Shown one piece after another: positions 1-14,039 of a stretch of 64,000 nt of DNA. Origin of the DNA: Bolinopsis microptera. Taxonomy: Eukaryota > Ctenophora > Tentaculata > Lobata > Bolinopsidae. The translations under genes and the position numbers were made by a program. Location: contig NC_087078.1 of assembly GCF_026151205.1 (NCBI RefSeq), positions 6,899,675-6,963,674 of the forward strand, given 5' to 3'. Position 1 is the stretch's first letter. Each line of letters starts with the position of its first letter. Under the pieces are notes generated by a model, which worked only from the letters and a program-made list of their open reading frames with translations, was not told where the DNA came from and ran no database searches.

Positions 1-2215
1 ACAAAAAAACGTGCAATTTTTTTTCCTCAACCGGATTTGTTTCGCATATACTCAAACACTATAATTTAGTTCGAACGAGGATTTAGATGGTTGTTCATGG
101 TATCTGTACCAGACGCCATAGAATTTCCCTAAGTTTAAATTGATTCCGTCCATTGATAACCGCAAGCTTGGTAAGAAAGGGGGATCTCACGTTCACAGAG
201 AAATCAACTGTGCAAGAAAGCCCCTGAAAATGAAATATATTTTAGTCAATTTCAATGCATTGCGTGCAGAGGCAACTTATTATGAATGTGCGGTAAAAAT
301 GGTTTCATATAGGGCGATTCCGGCCTTTACTTGATTTATATATTTTGTGTGCGCCACATGTGCAGCCTTTATGTACTTTAAAGGGAGATCACCAAAACGT
401 TTTTGCTCCCGAACATCGAGTTTTATTGTATCTTATGGGTTAAATAACAAAAAAGAATAAGAATGCCCACACCTCAAATTTTCTAAAAATATTCCCTCAC
501 GAGAAAACAAATATTTTTCCTTTTTTCCGAAAGTTTTAAATTGGAGAAGTCTTCACTTAATACCGATAGTATCGGTTCCATTTTAAAAGTTTTTTTGGCT
601 GATATTTTTACTGAAATTACTACACTCCGTGCAAGACAACCCTTTAAAGGATTATTTAATTGAACAATAAATGACCAAGTTACAGGAACGAACAAGGTGA
701 AAAAAGAAGAAAAAGAAAAATGGGATTTTTTCTACCAACCAAAGTTGTACATCTTAACCACTCGCCCCGAGGTCATCTGAATAAACGCTTCAATCAAAAA
801 TTCTGTGAGATGTAGCTGATGAAAATACAAAACTGTTTGAACAGGAGTCTCCTCAGTATTGAGTTTTTAAAGTAGAAATGTGGCTAACGACTTAGTAAAT
901 TATCGTAAAAAAGGGGCCAAAACATTGGTCTCCTACCAGAAAAGTATTGCTGTTTTCAACCCCGGGGTGCCCCTGGCCTCAGTGTACCATCAGGGGGACT
1001 GTAGTGCCACCCAGCTTCTCTGAGAGGTTGTATTTGCAAGATGCCAAGGACTGGCAGGGATTATTGAAGAGGAGAAGGGCGGGGGTTTGAAGGGTTCGGG
1101 GGAGAGTTTGAGGACTGGGGTAGTTGTAAGATGGGTAATTTTTGTTGAGATACTTTGGGGCATTTGTTTAGTACTTGACTCGATGTATGCGTTGTTTTTG
1201 TAGAATCTGAACCTCAATTGAAAATTGCATTCTTAGGTAATTTTTAGCCCTATGTGTTTTACCATGATGACATTTTTAATGATAAAATTATTGTTTTTAC
1301 CCGGTCCAACCCTACATGACACTCAATCACTTAGAAAAGTAATAGAATTTACAAGCATCGACCAATTTCCAAATAAAGAAAGGTTAATTTCTGAATCTAA
1401 CCATTCTGACCCCATTCTTTGACTTTGTTCAAAATAAACTTTTTTTAACTAAAATGGTTTACGTCATGATGCAGTAAACATTTGCCGTGTTTCCAGATTA
1501 TAGATTTATTATTGTTTTAAGATTTTTCTCCCACTATGTTATTTTTGAATTGTATCAATTTAATGGAATTCAATTCTAATGGAGATTATTCGAATTTCGA
1601 CTTTGATTTGACTCAATATAATTTTAAAAGAATGACACAGATAATTGTTTGAAGAGGGATGTTGAGAACCTCCGCTTCGAAAAATAATACAGACTTTACA
1701 TTTTCTTACCATCACAAATCTATGAATGAATAAACAAAAGCACAACAATACTCAACTTAACAACCAAAAAAATGTTCAGCAGTTTATGATCACAGATCAA
1801 GAAAAAGTAAAATGAAGAACAGTGAATGAAGCGATAATCGAGCCTCTCCGGGGCAGGATGGTCTCTTCTTATCAGGTAGCCGCCAGTTTTCTATTTCATG
1901 TTTACTTTTCCTTTCGGTCTATAACAGTATAACTATAACTTCAAATTATACCGTCTCATAATTTACTGCTTCACTTAAGGATGCGTAAGGCCAGTGTATA
2001 TTGTTCCTTGGCCTTAGTTCTAATGATAATGTTAGGATTTGCTGTAATCATATGCCAGCGTTTAAAGCCTTGAAAACTATAAATTTTGTTTAGTGTCTTT
2101 AAATTGTCAGCCTGGCTCGGGCTAATGTTCACATCTCAATCATAACCGTGAGGTGCAGCATTGTTCTTGAAAAATGAAGCCACCTCTCCTCGGCAAGCGC
2201 ACATTATAAGACCTT
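1..2215. other. No gene recognised
   Basis: AT-rich DNA with short ORFs only. None has a recognisable motif, a convincing splice pair or a composition different from the background. It may hold the 3' UTR of the minus-strand receptor near its right end. Confidence 0.5.
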
Positions 2216-3405
2216 CTAGCGGAGATAGAGAGTCGACTTCCTCCGAACAGTGATATCCTCAAGTTCAATACTCCGCTCTGCTCGTAGCTGATTCTCCGAG
2301 GACCCTCTCCTCAACTTGACCTTACAGATCCCCTTCTGTTGGTGATGATTCAGCTCGGTGTCGATAACCAGCTCGTTCTTTGCCGTGGTTCTCTCTCGGA
2401 CTATTCGTCTGGCGCTGATAGTGAGCTTAAAAGAAGAGGCTAGTGTGTCCCGATACTCCCCTCGTCTCAGTGCGTAGATCACTGGGTTAGCGACTGGGCC
2501 CACATTGAAACAGCACTTGGCAAACCTGAGCGAACACCACTTCCCCCTGAGGGGAGAGGTTGAAGTTGAGATAGCGCTTCAGGGCTACCATGGGAACAGA
2601 GAAGGTGGTCATGAGGTATACTGCTACTAAAAGGAGCAGCTCTCTAGCTATCCCTGGCATCTGGGCTCTGTGTTTAGCCAGGCCTCCCCCGACCCCCCTA
2701 CTACAGGGTATCCCACAGAACTGTGCCAGCACCACACCAGACAGCAGCACTATTATCACACTCCCCATCAGGATGATATAGGGGATCACGTTAACGTGGG
2801 GCACGTGGTCGTTAACCGTTGTTCCCGTGTAGCTCACGAAACAGGACTGTACGCTCGGGATGAAGATGAACGTCCACAGCGGGTTGGAGACGGTCAGGAA
2901 GATGCCTATAAACAAGTACTTAGCAACTATGACATGCACCACTCTCCCTCCGAGTCACCCATATCTTGTAGGCTAGAGGATAGAGCACGATGACGACCCT
3001 GGTGAAGCTGAGAACCATTAAACTGATGATGGAGCCCCAGGGGAAAATGTGCAGAAGGTTCGAGAAGATTCTACAGAGAACATTGTTCTGGGCGAAGAGT
3101 TCAATCTTGTAGAACATGGAAATGACCATGGGCTCCACAAAGATAGCAGTTCCGATATCGTCGACAGCCAGGGAGAATAATTGGAGTCGGGAGGGGAGAC
3201 GGTAATGACGGTGTTTGCAGAACATATACAGGACCAGGGAGTTAAAGTGGATTCCTAGGATCATGAGGGAGAGGATCAGTATGACTGTCATCACCTCCAG
3301 GGTAGTTGTGGGACCTGACACCACGTCTATCAGGGGGGTTGTAGTGGGGCCTATAACCACATCCAGTGAGGTAAGCCCTGATACCAGTCCTTCTGTCCCG
3401 TTCAT
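2216..3405 (-). CDS. Class A (rhodopsin-like) GPCR, frame broken twice
   Basis: This is a seven-helix receptor read on the minus strand from an ATG at 3405. The first frame (3405-2920) holds a short N-terminus with an NGT glycosylation site, TM1, TM2 with the SLAVDD aspartate, and TM3, which starts with a Cys and ends in TRV in place of DRY. The second frame (2942-2487) holds TM4 with NPLW, a loop-2 Cys, TM5 and TM6. The third frame (2503-2216) holds TM7 with NPVIY and a basic tail. Each junction needs the same one-base shift (near 2950 and near 2505), and the protein is otherwise continuous, so introns are not needed. Either it is a young pseudogene or the assembly carries two one-base errors. 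The ligand is unknown. TM6 lacks the usual CWxP. Confidence 0.75.
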
Positions 3406-6280
3406 ATCCTGATGGGGTGATATTGTAAGACAAAGTAACTTTAGAAGTGTTTCTTAAACGAAAACAAGTGGTGTAATTGTTGTTGTGATGCAATTATATA
3501 AATCGTAGTCAGACTTTGAAAGAGTTTACAAAAGTAATAAATAATATAACCAGAACAGGACTAAAAAAGTTGGCACAAGCATTATTTAAGTACTATTTAA
3601 ACAGCTTAAATTCAAATTGAGAAAACAGACGGACACGAAGTAAACCAGACGGACACGAAGTGATCCCAGGAATTTAATAAAGTACTTAAACGGCCACTTT
3701 ACTTCGACTTTTATATCAATGCGTATGATAACGGTCACATCGCTAAATGCCATTAAATGATTTGATACGCTTTATTGAAATTAAAATGCTGAACTCTGAA
3801 GCCTGAAGGACGTCGACCGGAAACAAAATCTGACATTTTGATCTTAGATGTAGACATAAATTAATATAACTATAAATTATTGACGAAATGGGCTTCTATT
3901 GGCTACATTGCACAAGCTGGTCGCAGCCGCAAATATGTGAGATTTAGAGATCTGTTGGCTCGAGAAAAACCCATGACTGTCAATGTTGGCAGCTGATTTA
4001 ATGACATTTGAATCCGGCAGTGGATTTTGGCAAGTCACAATTGCTATTACAGCTGATGCTGTAAACGTGCGTTATATACTCCCTACATCTTGATTTGGAG
4101 GTGTCACCTTCGTTTGGCACATGGCAGAAACAAGGTGGAGGTAGACATGTAATTGTCACAGCAACGAAAAGTTGGCCTCAAAATTTCCGGATTTTGGTGC
4201 CATACTATAATTGCAATTTCAAGCTTTTAAATATTACGCAAGACTGGCTGCTTAATTTCGAAACGAGCAAAAACTGTCGCTCACTAATCCTCCAGTTACC
4301 CAGCATATGTGACAGAAAAAAGTGATTAAATCCTCCGATTAAATCGTTCGCACTAACTCTTGCAAGATATGCAGTATATGACTGTAATTGTTCTTTTAAA
4401 AAATCCTTCTAGTCGTTGGAGCGATCATCACCAACGGATTTTATATGCAATCTACAACCTCTCCTAGTTCAATGACCACAGTGTCTGATGAATAATAACA
4501 GTAAAATAATACATTGACCTAGCTTTCCATACTGAACCTATGGTAGATATTACGAATAGAAAGATAGTCTCGGGATACCCCATGTTTTACCATCAACATA
4601 ATCTGTGTGGTAATTATAGGATTCTCCCCGACAGTCCTCCAATATCTTATAGAATGAGATGTCATTCACTCTCATTCCGAATATTGACATCATGTTCGGG
4701 GTATTCTAATTCTATGAATCATTTGACAATTTGCCGGAATACCTTGAGACAGGCTCCAGAAAATGACAAAATCTCCACCTTTTCCAAGGTTCAGTTGATA
4801 ATTTGCTGAAAGCGGTTACGACTAGTCGACCGAGCAGTGCCATAAGCTAACAGATATTGATTAAATACCACGGAACTCCTATACTCGTAATAATATTATA
4901 TATGTGATTATGTGCTCAGGCTGATTGGTAAACTACCACACCACGTACAACTTGGAAGTTGTAGGGGGGGAGGGGGGTGGGCTGGGAAGGGGATTTATGA
5001 AGGATTTTGGGTTTTTTTAATCTTAAAAGCACCCATGAGTTAATGCTCAAAATCAACAATACTAGAAACGTTGGAATTTCTTGGGCGTATGTCAACTCAA
5101 ACCTATGTTAAAATGCTCAAAATTAATTATTAATCCTACCAGTCGTCACTGTCTTAAAAGGGTAGCTGGGAACATAAAGATAAATACCTGAGACCTCGGT
5201 CCCTTACTTATTAGAGATACGAATTAACGATATACTCCACGGAACTGCAAATGAAATGGAGCGAACATGATCATAGGATCTGATGATGATTAATCAATTT
5301 CGTCTAATATTGATCGGAGGCTGATTGTACGGTGTCAGCTGATGGACTAGCGATTTGTTGGGACAGCAATGTACAAGCGAGTAACAACTTCATGTCACCC
5401 GGCTGATCATGTCCACCATGTTAGTTTGATTGCCAAACTCGAGATAGCATCGCGTGAAAATATCGATTTATCAGATTAAATCTACCCATGATTCTATGTG
5501 CTGGTGTAAACGTTTGCAATACTCACTGTTCAGACTGAAATATTGTGCCAAAATCGGTGAAAATATCGATAATAAGGATACACCTGATTAAATTTGCCCC
5601 GGGTCATGCAAGTGACGGCATGAAAAGGAGAGTTTTAAGGTCACATGACTTACCCCAGCAGACCAATACACTTCAACTTATCTTGGCCGACTCTCTCGTG
5701 CAATCAAATACTGAATTCTTAAACACACCCGTTATTTCAATCTACTCTGGCACAAGCGTGTGATGCCGGGATAGCTATAAATCTCCGAATATCTTATCAG
5801 AAAATATCATCAGATTATTGGCTCCTCCTCGTACGTAAAATGTTTACACTTACCCCCTCATACTACTAGCTAATTTAATAAGGACAATAAACCCGGGGGC
5901 GCAATGCGCATGTCACCGTAGTGGTGAAAGTTATAAGGTTCATCTTGTTACCTTGTAGAAATGGTGCTACAGTGACCATCGAATTTTGACCGGCAAATGT
6001 TATGCATGAAGTTAGTAGAAATAATATTATTTGATCAAGTTGAGGTTAATTGTACTAGCAGATCGGAAAATATCTTCAAAATTCACCACTATAACGAGAA
6101 ATTGTCAGTTTCTGCTAATATTCCAGCAAAATTTAACAAAAGGAAACAAAACTTGTCGGAAAGATGTAAAATAATTCAAAAGATAAGGGGGTGTAATTTT
6201 GATTTATATTAACCGCCTACTTTTAGTACTGGAGGGGGTTCTGGAAACATAAGAGTGACAGGTTTGTTCCAGAAGCTTTC
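3406..6280. other. No gene recognised
   Basis: AT-rich DNA. Around 3625-3660 a 16-base segment ending in ggacacgaagt is repeated twice. A G-rich stretch lies near 4962-4990. Short ORFs (for example 4095-4325) have no family signal and no supporting splice sites. Confidence 0.45.
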
Positions 6281-6289
6281 AAATAAATC

Positions 6290-7010
6290 GTTTTCAGCTA
6301 ACTCAAAATCTTACCACAACAGATTCGAATTTACCAGTCGATGGAAAAATTGTGATATGCACTACCACTATATACCATAAATTTGTCTTTTACCCGAGAA
6401 TCTTAAAATATTATACACCCGAACAAACTGCAACAAACTCTCATGATATTGATATTTATTAAGTCGGCATAAGATATTACTATTACATTTTGAGATATAA
6501 CCCTTATCGGATCGTTGGCATGTTCAGAGTGGGTCTCATTTATGAATAACTTAGCTTATTTGGGGTTAGGAGGAGGAGACGTATATATTACTATGGTAAC
6601 GTTTAGGCTCACAACATAGCCATTTTTCACGTTTGAGACTTATAACTTTATACTTTTATAAATGGCATACTGTTCAATATTAAATTGAGTATACCTGTAC
6701 TGCGGAACATGAAAGATAGAACTCCAATTTTACACTATGCAAAATTTCATTCGATTTGAAACATGCTGCACAGTAACTAATTGAAATTTTACTGCTAATG
6801 AATCGCATTTACCAGTCGATGGCAAATAATGACGATGCCCCCTAAATGAAACAGTGAATAAGTGTCTCCAAAATATGTGCTAGAACAATGTACAAACTGT
6901 AACACACTGTCACGTCGGCAATCGGCATGGCAAATATAGCATTGAAAGGATTAATGGCATGTTTGTGATGGGTCAGATTTAGGAATGACTGTCCGGTTCG
7001 TGTTAAAACC
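6290..7010. repeat. Diverged tandem duplication, about 480-base spacing
   Basis: Two segments share scattered identical words in the same order. Both carry ttaccagtcgatgg (6324 region and 6809 region), then a caaactg...aacaaactct/aacacactgt word, then a ggcat...ttggcatgtt/aatggcatgtt word followed by gtgggtc/atgggtc. The copies are too diverged for clear borders. This is either an old duplication or two copies of a degraded repeat family. Confidence 0.4.
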
Positions 7011-7380
7011 AGCTTTATTCAATAGTTTTATGAGTTAAACAAGTGAGTAAAAGTCACGTTTGAATAGCGCCCTCTCAAAGAACTAGTAAATGTTTTAACA
7101 TAATATTTATATTGTTATTTGTTCCGCTAGTACTAGTACTACGCCAAGTACTAGGCATCCGTATTTCTTATGACTTTATGTTTGATCTATAAAGAGGTAT
7201 TAGCATAATTAAATTTAATGCCTTTGTCATAGACTTCGCTAAAGCAATGAGAGTATCGAACGAGGGTCGAGGAAACAATAGGAAATAATTAAAATGAGTA
7301 AAAAGTAAAATTCCACTTTAACTTCAAGATAAGGCTAGTTTCACAAGTAATCAATTATAAAGTTATAAGTACAGTAAAAT

Positions 7381-7644
7381 ATGTCAAAATTTAAGTCTTT
7401 GTCGGAAATAATTCGCAACAAAATGATTTCAACGGGAAATGGTCGGGACAAATTTCAGAAATCAACCCAGAGCCCAGAGGGATCCCAAAATTTCCTACGT
7501 CAGATAACTCCACAATTACCACTTTTTTACCACGTTGATTCCCCGCTAATAAGTCAACTTCAGAATGTCGTAGAAGGTTCTAAAAGTTCTATTAGTCATA
7601 ATAGGTTTAAAAGATTTAGAAGGATTCTCCCAAGTCTCAACTAA
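7381..7644 (+). CDS. Small ORF of unknown status (87 aa)
   Basis: An 87-codon ATG ORF with a Lys/Arg/Ser/Asn-rich product. It has no signal peptide, membrane segment or known motif. It lies upstream of a TATA-like sequence at 7820-7830, so it is not obviously tied to that promoter. The composition is that of surrounding DNA, so a chance ORF is the more likely explanation. Confidence 0.12.
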   Translation: MSKFKSLSEIIRNKMISTGNGRDKFQKSTQSPEGSQNFLRQITPQLPLFYHVDSPLISQLQNVVEGSKSSISHNRFKRFRRILPSLN

Positions 7645-7814
7645 CACAACATATAATTTACAATGAGCATGATGTCGCGTATGAAAATAAGATGTTTTTT
7701 GTCACGTTATTGCAGGGTAAACCAGTGTTTATAAAGAGTCAAACAGAAGCATTTTTAGTGACTTGCACCATGTCCACGTGGTGTTGTATTTAGAAGAATT
7801 CTATACAGATTCGA

Positions 7815-8120
7815 ATGACACTATATAAACTAATTTAATGTCGAGCGGTCACGTGATATGTTTGGGCTGATCACGTGGTATGTTGATAAACACATCTGAC
7901 CCTCCTGATTGGGTGAGAGTCAGAACTTTATCAGCACAAGATTAATAATAAATACACCTGAACTCCATGATTTGCCATAATATACTGAACACTGCAGGAA
8001 CCAAGCAGAAGCGCACAGTGAGAGGAGGTTCAGACAAGTTGAGATCAGACGAGGGTTACCTTAAAACTGGACCACTTTTATATCTTTAGTAGAGGCACCC
8101 GGTTTACTTGCTTAACAGGT
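7815..8120 (+). promoter_or_regulatory. Possible promoter and non-coding first exon
   Basis: A ctatataaac TATA-like box (about 7822) is followed by two cacgtg E-boxes (about 7850-7880). A donor-like aacag|gtaaga occurs at about 8118. Further exon-like segments with good splice sites occur near 8910-8960 (ttttcag to cag|gttagt). No coding sequence connects to them, so this could be the 5' UTR of an unseen gene, a non-coding RNA, or chance. Confidence 0.2.
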
Positions 8121-10050
8121 AAGAGGTTCAAGATCCCAAGAAACCAATGAGATCTGTTAATTTTATTTCCTGTTTTAGTTATGTGAGTTAAATTTAACTA
8201 AATATGTGCATAATGTACGGTTGAAAGAGGAATTTTAGGTTTAACAATTTAACGGATTACTAAAGAGAGATTTGTGAAAGCAATTATCTGGTTCTAATGA
8301 AAAATATATGCAGTATGCACACATTTTCTCTGCGCTATAATTTTAATGAGAATAATAATTTAATGACACACATTTCCTTTAGGTCGAAGCTTATTAATAC
8401 GAAAAAGCAGCTGTTTAGGAGACTAGACAAGATACGAACTCGAAGTAAGGACCTGTTCGGAGTATGAGTTTTTGAAGAATTCTGATCCCGTTTATCGAAA
8501 AAACCCGTATAAAGAGCCTGTTAAGTGTTCAATATTGTGCGATGCTGTTGAAGAAAATACATGTCTCCAGATAAATATATACATGTCTCCAGACGTATTT
8601 ACTATTCGGACTGTGATTGGATAAGACTGGATTTCATTTACAGGTAATATCTCAAGCCTGACCAATGAATAGTGTGCATTTTGTAATCACACAGAATTTA
8701 TCATCATATTTTAAATTAAATGGAACTAAAACCTACTGCTTATCTTAATCTACCACCATAATGGGACCTGATAAGTGAAAACTGCAGTTGGTAACCCGAA
8801 CTGAGTCAGAAATTTCACGCAGGTCACTTTAAAACCAGACGTCAGGGAAGTAGTTACCACTACCAGGTTAAACTGACAAATTCTCTCAAAACGATATGTT
8901 AAATTTTCAGAGGATTCACTGGAGATAGAGTGGGGGTGACTGCCAGTTCTTCAGAGGTTCAGGTTAGTTTTAGTTATTAGTTATTAGTGCTTTTCAATAT
9001 AAATAAAAAACGAGGCCTTCGTGTTATGGAGCCAGGAATTGGATAGGCTTTTACCCGTTTAAATACCCAATAAATGCAATAGACTTGAAGTGTTGTATTA
9101 CTGATCTGTTTAATTACTGTGATAGAGTTAATAGTGTAAAATCCGGATTGGAGTATTATTTATGAGTCGCATTGTTGTAATGTATTCTGGGTAAAATTAT
9201 CTTTATCCCGGTTGTTGCGACAAGTAAAAATGCTCTTATTAGGGAAAGGAGATTACTCGACGTTTCAATGTAACTACATCGTATTCATGATCTCAAATTA
9301 TTTGTTATATAGTAGTGTTGAAAGTATTAAAACATGAGTTAATAGTAACATAAGTACACTTGAAACAAGATTGTGAGTCCCCTGCGGGCAGAACATCTGG
9401 TTATTCAATGTTTAAATGTAATTTCAGCTCCCTCAATTACCTGTAAACACCGTTCTGATGGGTAAAGTAGATACTTACGCTACAATTTTCATTAGCGAAA
9501 GTTGTGCAGTAGCAATTTGAACCGCTTAACACAGTGCATATTGAACATTGATTCATATGATTTCCTGTGTCAAAATTTCACAGTTTTGACAGAATTTGTC
9601 GCGAGTGACAAATTATTAAGTTAACTATCGGTGGAATTAGACAGTTACAGAAAGAGTATTGATAAATGAGAAATCACTAATATGTTCTACCGGACATAAT
9701 ATATAAATAGCATAGCAACCAAGTGCGATCCAGGCCTTTCGAATGCTTGAAAAAGGTCAAAATGAACGGGCAAGAGAACAAATTAATATCGATCATATTT
9801 CAATTAATTTATGCCCCGGATGAGTAAAGAAAGCAAGTCACATCACACGGAATTACCCAAATCGGGCCACCAGTAGTAACCGAACTGTAAGCTAACTTTA
9901 ATACAACTCTCATCTTTGCGAGCGAATCATTATTTGCGGTTAACTGCACAATCGACGGTCACTAAAGCCCAGAGAAATGAATGATCTACCATTATATTGA
10001 AATAAGTTGAAGTACTAAAGATTTAGATAGGTCTAGCTCTACCAGTACCA
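8121..10050. other. No gene recognised
   Basis: AT-rich DNA with no convincing coding segment. A pure AT dinucleotide run lies at about 10063-10094, just before the LINE copy. Confidence 0.4.
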
Positions 10051-10094
10051 GGATCCTTATAAATATATATATATATTATATATATATATATATT

Positions 10095-12312
10095 TTGTTC
10101 AATTCTCTACAGTGATAAAGAACTCAGACAGAAATATCAAAGTGCGATTGCTGAAAGATTATCGGGTAAAACTTATCCAGATGACCCAAATGAGAAAATG
10201 AATGAACTTTTTAGTGACATACGTGCGTGTGCTGAAGAAACTATACCACTGAAAGGGAAATCCTCTAAACAAAATTTCTCCAGTGATCTAACAGTAGCTT
10301 CATTAGTTGCTAAAAAGCGTGATCAGACTCTGAAGATCAAATCAGCCCCAAATGGTAGTGATGTTAGTGGAGATAGGAGAGAAGTTAGAAAGATTCAGAA
10401 TAGCATTTCTAAGAGACTTGTGCAAATAAATAACATGAAGGCTGACGCTCTAGCGGAAGAAATAAATAACACTGACGATGCTAGAAAGATGTTTGAAGCT
10501 TCAAGATCTTTAGCTGGAATAAGAAAGTCGGGTAACATAGTGGTCAATGATATCAACAACAACCCTATTGGTACTGATTTAGGGAAAGCAAACACAGCGA
10601 AATCTTTCTTCGAAAAACAACTAACAGAAGGAGTTGAAGCTGGCCTGCAACCTTTTACCTGCGATCCAAAACCACTTGATAACCCCATCACACCAGTTGA
10701 AGTTAAACTGCAAGTAAACTCAAATCAAACCGTGCCAGTGGTCCAGATAATCTCCAGAATGAGCTGATAAAGTACGCCCATCCAATCACTTTTGAGAAGT
10801 ATGCTGAGGCAATTAACGAGTCATTTAGTGGGAACAAATACATAAGTTCGATAGGACAAGGTATTGTGACTCCTCTACAGAAGCCCGGTAAACCTAAGGG
10901 TCCCCTCACAAGCCTTAGACCACTTACACTGTTAAACGGATCGAGGAAGATGCTCACTCAAATTGCCTTAAAACGGGTTGAGAGTAGAATTGACAACTAC
11001 ACCATGCCATGGCAGAGTGCTTACAAGAGAGGTAGGAGCTGCTCTGACATTGTGTGGGCTCAGAGAATGCTCATATCTGTTGTAATGAGGAAGAAATGGA
11101 CATTTAGCAAAATGAGTATTGATATGAGTAGAGCTTTTGATACCGTGAAAAGGGACACTATCATCAATGTTTTGAAAGATGCTGGTTGTTCGGAGGACGA
11201 CATTCGTTTAGTTCAATACCTTCTATCGAATACTCTCCTTAGAGTTCGTGTTAACTCCTCACTGTCGGAAGAGTTTGAAAGTTTACTCGGAGCCTTTCAA
11301 GGTGACAGTTTATCTGGAAAGCTATTCACACTTATTCTTGCAGCAGCCTTACACCACCTCAGAGCTGTATCTGGGAGACCAAACCCGCCAGTATCAGAAC
11401 TAGGTTTTCCAACTGAGTGGGAATATTCAGACGATTGTGACTTTGCTGACGAGGACATCGAGAAACTGAGAATTTTCCTTCCTACAGTGAAGGAGATTCT
11501 CAAAGACTGGAACCTCCAAGTAAATGAAAGTAAAACTGAATTCAGTACCTTCTACCTAGCGACAAAATCTGATAAAGATACAAACGGTCAGCCATTAGCT
11601 AATAACGAACCATGGAGTAGTAACAAGTCACTAGGTTCCTTACTGTGTACTGAGAAGGACATTCAAAGAAGAAGAATCCTAGCTGAGATTGCTTTTAAGA
11701 ACTTTGAAAAAGTTTGGCTGTCTGGTAAGAAAATATCCCTTGAAAGAAAGCTGAGGTTATACGATGCTCAAGTTGTATCTGTATTGATTTACAACTCAAA
11801 TAGTTGGAGTCCTAAGAAAGCAACCATGGAGAAAATGGACACACTCCATCGTAGACACCTCAGGTCCATTTTAAACATCAAATGGCCTAAAGGTATGATA
11901 AGCAACAGAGCATTGTATGAAAGGTGCAAAGTTGAAAAGTTATCCAAGCGTATTGAACACCAGCGGTGGAAAATGTTTGGACACATTCTCAGGAGTATGG
12001 AGAACACCCCAGCCCAAACGGCTCTCTCATTTGCTATTGAATCAGATAATTTATTCATTGGAAGATTGGGGAGACCTAGAATGAACTTGTTATCGGTTTT
12101 AAGAAGTGATTTAAATAGTAGAAGTTTGCAAATGGACAACTTGTATGAATTGAACGAAATTAAAGATATAGCTGCATGCAACAGATGTTGGGAAAATCTT
12201 TTTCAAGGGTACAGTTTACCGCATTAAGGTATTTTTAAGAATCATTTTTGTCGGTAAGATCCTGTTTTATAATAATAATAATAATATATTTTGTAGCTGT
12301 ACTCCTACACAT
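10095..12312 (+). pseudogene. Non-LTR retrotransposon (LINE) copy A, 5'-truncated and frameshifted
   Basis: The reverse transcriptase of a LINE lacking its N-terminal endonuclease. The first frame is open from the AT run through 10767. The main RT frame runs 10866-12227, and its open frame in fact begins near 10745. The frames need one shift near 10740, in the CGPD motif that is intact in copy B at 27.5 kb. Visible parts are TPLQKPGKPKGP, motif A IDMSRAFDTV, AFQGDSLSG, and the active-site box degraded to YSDD. A C-terminal RRHLRSIL...WKMFGHILRS domain ends in GRLGRPR. A TAA repeat lies in the 3' region (12270-12285). It is close to copy B in protein sequence but clearly older. The clade is not assigned. 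Confidence 0.85.
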
Positions 12313-13990
12313 TAAAAGTCGGTGTTGATTAGATCTTTGAAATAAGTCTTTGCATCATTTTATTAAACATCGTTATCTGAGATAAAATTGTTCTAAAAGC
12401 AACTGGAATATTCACAAATCTTTAAAATAACTTACAAACTAGGAAAGGAAAACAAGTCTTAGGAAGAGAAACAAAACTATGTGACTTAAAACGGTACAAA
12501 ACTAAAATATACTGAGTAATAATCAAACGAAAAGAATGGCTGCGTACATTTTATCTAATCTATTAAAGATTAGTTTCTCGGAAAAAGCTAGATTTCTCTG
12601 AATCAAGCAGTAAAAATATATAAATAGTAATGAATATAACACGTCTCTGATAGCAATATTGTAAACTAAACACGGGTTAATAGGCTGAGATCATGTCAAA
12701 TAAAATAAATAAACTAAACACTAAGCTCCAGCGGATTTAAAAAGGATGTGGTTACTATCGAGGGTGTTCATACCCCCATATATATATATATCTTACTTCG
12801 CAACACAGTGTAACCATATTTAGCATATTGGACTAAAGTGGTTTTGACATTGGATGAAACACATCGTGAAGTTTGGCTGCCTTTTTGGGCGAAACTAATG
12901 CAATATATTTTTTGGTGTGAGTGAGAATCTCACTGTGAGATCAAGTGAAACAGGACAATATTAATTGTTTTACGATTTCAGACCGGGCAATTTCCCATAT
13001 TGTCGTCCGGTTGCTGGTCTCAGTAACACATAATGCACATAATGTAATGGGCATAAATCAAAACGCTGAATGTACTTTTCTCCGGTTCTTTTCAGTCTCT
13101 GACGAATCAACAATGTTTATGCCATACCACACTTAGGTGTTTTGGTTTTTTTTCGGCTGAAATCAGTCAAAACGATCAAATTAAATGAAACCAACTGCCA
13201 ACATCTACGGTCTACGCCACGAGGCCGAGGGCTAAACTTAACGCCTTGAACAGATGAACAAAAGTGGACTGTGGTCAACAATCGTGGTCGTTTTTCTGAG
13301 TATGATATAATATTAAAGAATTGACAAAAACGTGAGACGTCTAGAATGTTCAGCATGGACAAAACCCACATGATTAAATGGATTGCTTTGTTTCTGCTCA
13401 TTGATTTATAAACCCCGCTAAATTATATTGCTCCACAGAAAAGCTAAAAAGAGAAGTGGTAAAATTTAATTAATATAAGTCTGGGTTTAAAGTCTGGATA
13501 AACTGTAGCTTGAACTGACCTCCCATCTTCAATTCTTTTATAGTCCATGTAGCCGTCAGCGAGGATATTTTCCGGGCTCCCATGGTTAAGAAGTAGGCAC
13601 ATAATCGACGTTAAAATGCACAAATTAAATTCATAGGTTACGTCTGTGAAAAGGTGGTCACTAAAAGCTCGAAGCTGTTTTAGAACTCTATTAAAAGCTG
13701 GAAAATTAGATGCCAGTCGCTGGGTTTACGAAGGTGTGGTATATTACAGGTTGCAGTTCACTGTCTACATGATAGGAAAGGGAGATTTTCTACGATCACG
13801 GTCAATCCAATTTGAAACGCGTATTTCACCGCGGATTCTCTTCATTCCATTTCTTCATCCCAGCTTAGCATCAAATCTATTTGTGCAAATATGTTTGGAA
13901 TGAACCAACGTGATTTTTTCAGTATTTTGCGTACCTACAACTTGTAAAAATCCTGTGTCACAGAGAGAGAAAACAATCCTAGTTACATAG
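12313..13990. other. No gene recognised
   Basis: AT-rich DNA with a TATATA run at about 12778. Short ORFs on both strands lack motifs and splice support. Confidence 0.4.
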
Positions 13991-14039
13991 TTAGACTTGA
14001 TAGTTCGATATTACCTGAGGACCTACAGCTTCACTGTTA

